Shown here one piece after another: positions 8,181 through 8,304 of a stretch of DNA of 8,304 nucleotides. The position numbers were made by a program, and so were the translations under genes. How positions within the stretch are numbered: the stretch's first letter is position 1; every line of letters begins with the position of its first letter. The notes under the pieces are model-generated. The model was given only the letters and a program-made list of their open reading frames with translations. It had not been told where the DNA came from and ran no database searches. Source of the stretch: Allomuricauda sp. (GTDB lineage: Bacteria; Bacteroidota; Bacteroidia; Flavobacteriales; Flavobacteriaceae); NCBI GenBank assembly GCA_028289745.1, contig JANQOD010000296.1:1-8304 (forward strand). Reading direction: 5' to 3'.

Positions 8181-8211
8181 TTGCTGCGTTAAACAAAAAA
8201 AATTAAATTAG
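8181..8211 (+). promoter_or_regulatory. Possible Bacteroidota-type promoter for tonB
   Basis: TTG (8181-8183), 20 nt, then TAAATTAG (8204-8211) matches TAnnTTTG at all but one fixed base. The spacing equals that of the gcvH promoter in this window. The surrounding 57-bp gap is strongly AT-rich, with an A8 run at 8195-8202. In such sequence a partial match can arise by chance, so support is moderate to low. Confidence 0.35.
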
Positions 8212-8230
8212 CAAATACTAAAAATTTAAA

Positions 8231-8236
8231 AGGAAG
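8231..8236 (+). promoter_or_regulatory. AGGAAG purine run before tonB start
   Basis: AGGAAG ends directly before the ATG at 8237. It resembles a Shine-Dalgarno core but sits too close to the start for ideal spacing. It helps mark ATG 8237 as the start, though ribosomes of this phylum rely little on such sites. Confidence 0.3.
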
Positions 8237-8304
8237 ATGGAACCAAAGAAGAATCCTCATGTAGATGTGAACAAAAACAGTGCTCTGTACTTCGTCATCG
8301 GCCT
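8237..8304 (+). CDS. tonB: TonB-family energy transducer, N-terminal fragment (3'-truncated)
   Basis: Only the first 22 full codons are present: MEPKKNPHVDVNKNSALYF then VIGL, running off the window edge. A charged, Asn- and Lys-rich cytoplasmic start leading into a hydrophobic segment, beginning MEPKKNP, is typical of the TonB proteins of Flavobacteriia. TonB is anchored in the inner membrane with ExbB and ExbD and spans the periplasm to pass proton-motive energy to outer-membrane receptors, including SusC-type ones. The identification rests on this short stretch plus position: a tonB-like gene commonly follows the vanZ-like gene in this locus. The periplasmic linker and the C-terminal receptor-binding domain are not visible, so the exact subtype cannot be given. 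Confidence 0.75.
   Translation, partial: MEPKKNPHVDVNKNSALYFVIG

Noticed and set aside
8180..8216. TTGCT/AGCAA inverted repeat after the vanZ-like gene as a terminator
   Set aside because: Only 5 bp of pairing with a 24-nt loop in very AT-rich sequence; no convincing stem or U-run.
1..8304. Mobile element, CRISPR array, RNA gene or novel defence system
   Set aside because: Coding is nearly continuous with known core genes; no transposase, integrase, spaced repeats, tRNA-like or rRNA-like sequence was seen.

Overview
The window comes from a member of the Bacteroidota, most likely a marine-type Flavobacteriaceae. Three things point there: a full-length SprA, the gene order ruvA - sprA - gcvH - vanZ-like - tonB (familiar from Flavobacteriia), and promoter-like sites of the Bacteroidota form TTG-N20-TAnnTTTG in place of -35/-10 boxes. 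I do not assign a genus. Every gene lies on the + strand.

Layout: bases 1-90 are the last 29 codons of ruvA (Holliday-junction helicase subunit). Five bases after its stop begins sprA (96-7286), an outer-membrane protein of about 2400 residues that forms the translocon of the type IX secretion system (T9SS) and is needed for gliding in motile relatives. It fills 87% of the window and looks intact. A 118-bp gap (7287-7404) follows, holding nested inverted repeats and a very good promoter match. Next are gcvH (7405-7785, glycine cleavage H protein) and, overlapping it by 8 bp, a small VanZ-like membrane protein (7778-8179). After a 57-bp AT-rich gap with a weaker promoter match, the start of a TonB-family energy transducer (8237 onward) runs off the edge.

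How the genes relate: sprA is probably co-transcribed with ruvA, since the gap is 5 bp and I see no promoter between them. gcvH and the vanZ-like gene form a second, translationally coupled unit with its own promoter. tonB seems to start a third. The proteins do not share one pathway (DNA repair, protein secretion, one-carbon metabolism, unknown membrane function, energy coupling to outer-membrane receptors), so the conserved order is best read as inherited synteny.

I found no mobile element, CRISPR array, tRNA or rRNA, and no sign of horizontal transfer. This is a core chromosomal region. The points most worth a second look are the nested, mutually exclusive hairpins upstream of gcvH, the lack of an ATG start for sprA, and the uncharacterised VanZ-like protein.
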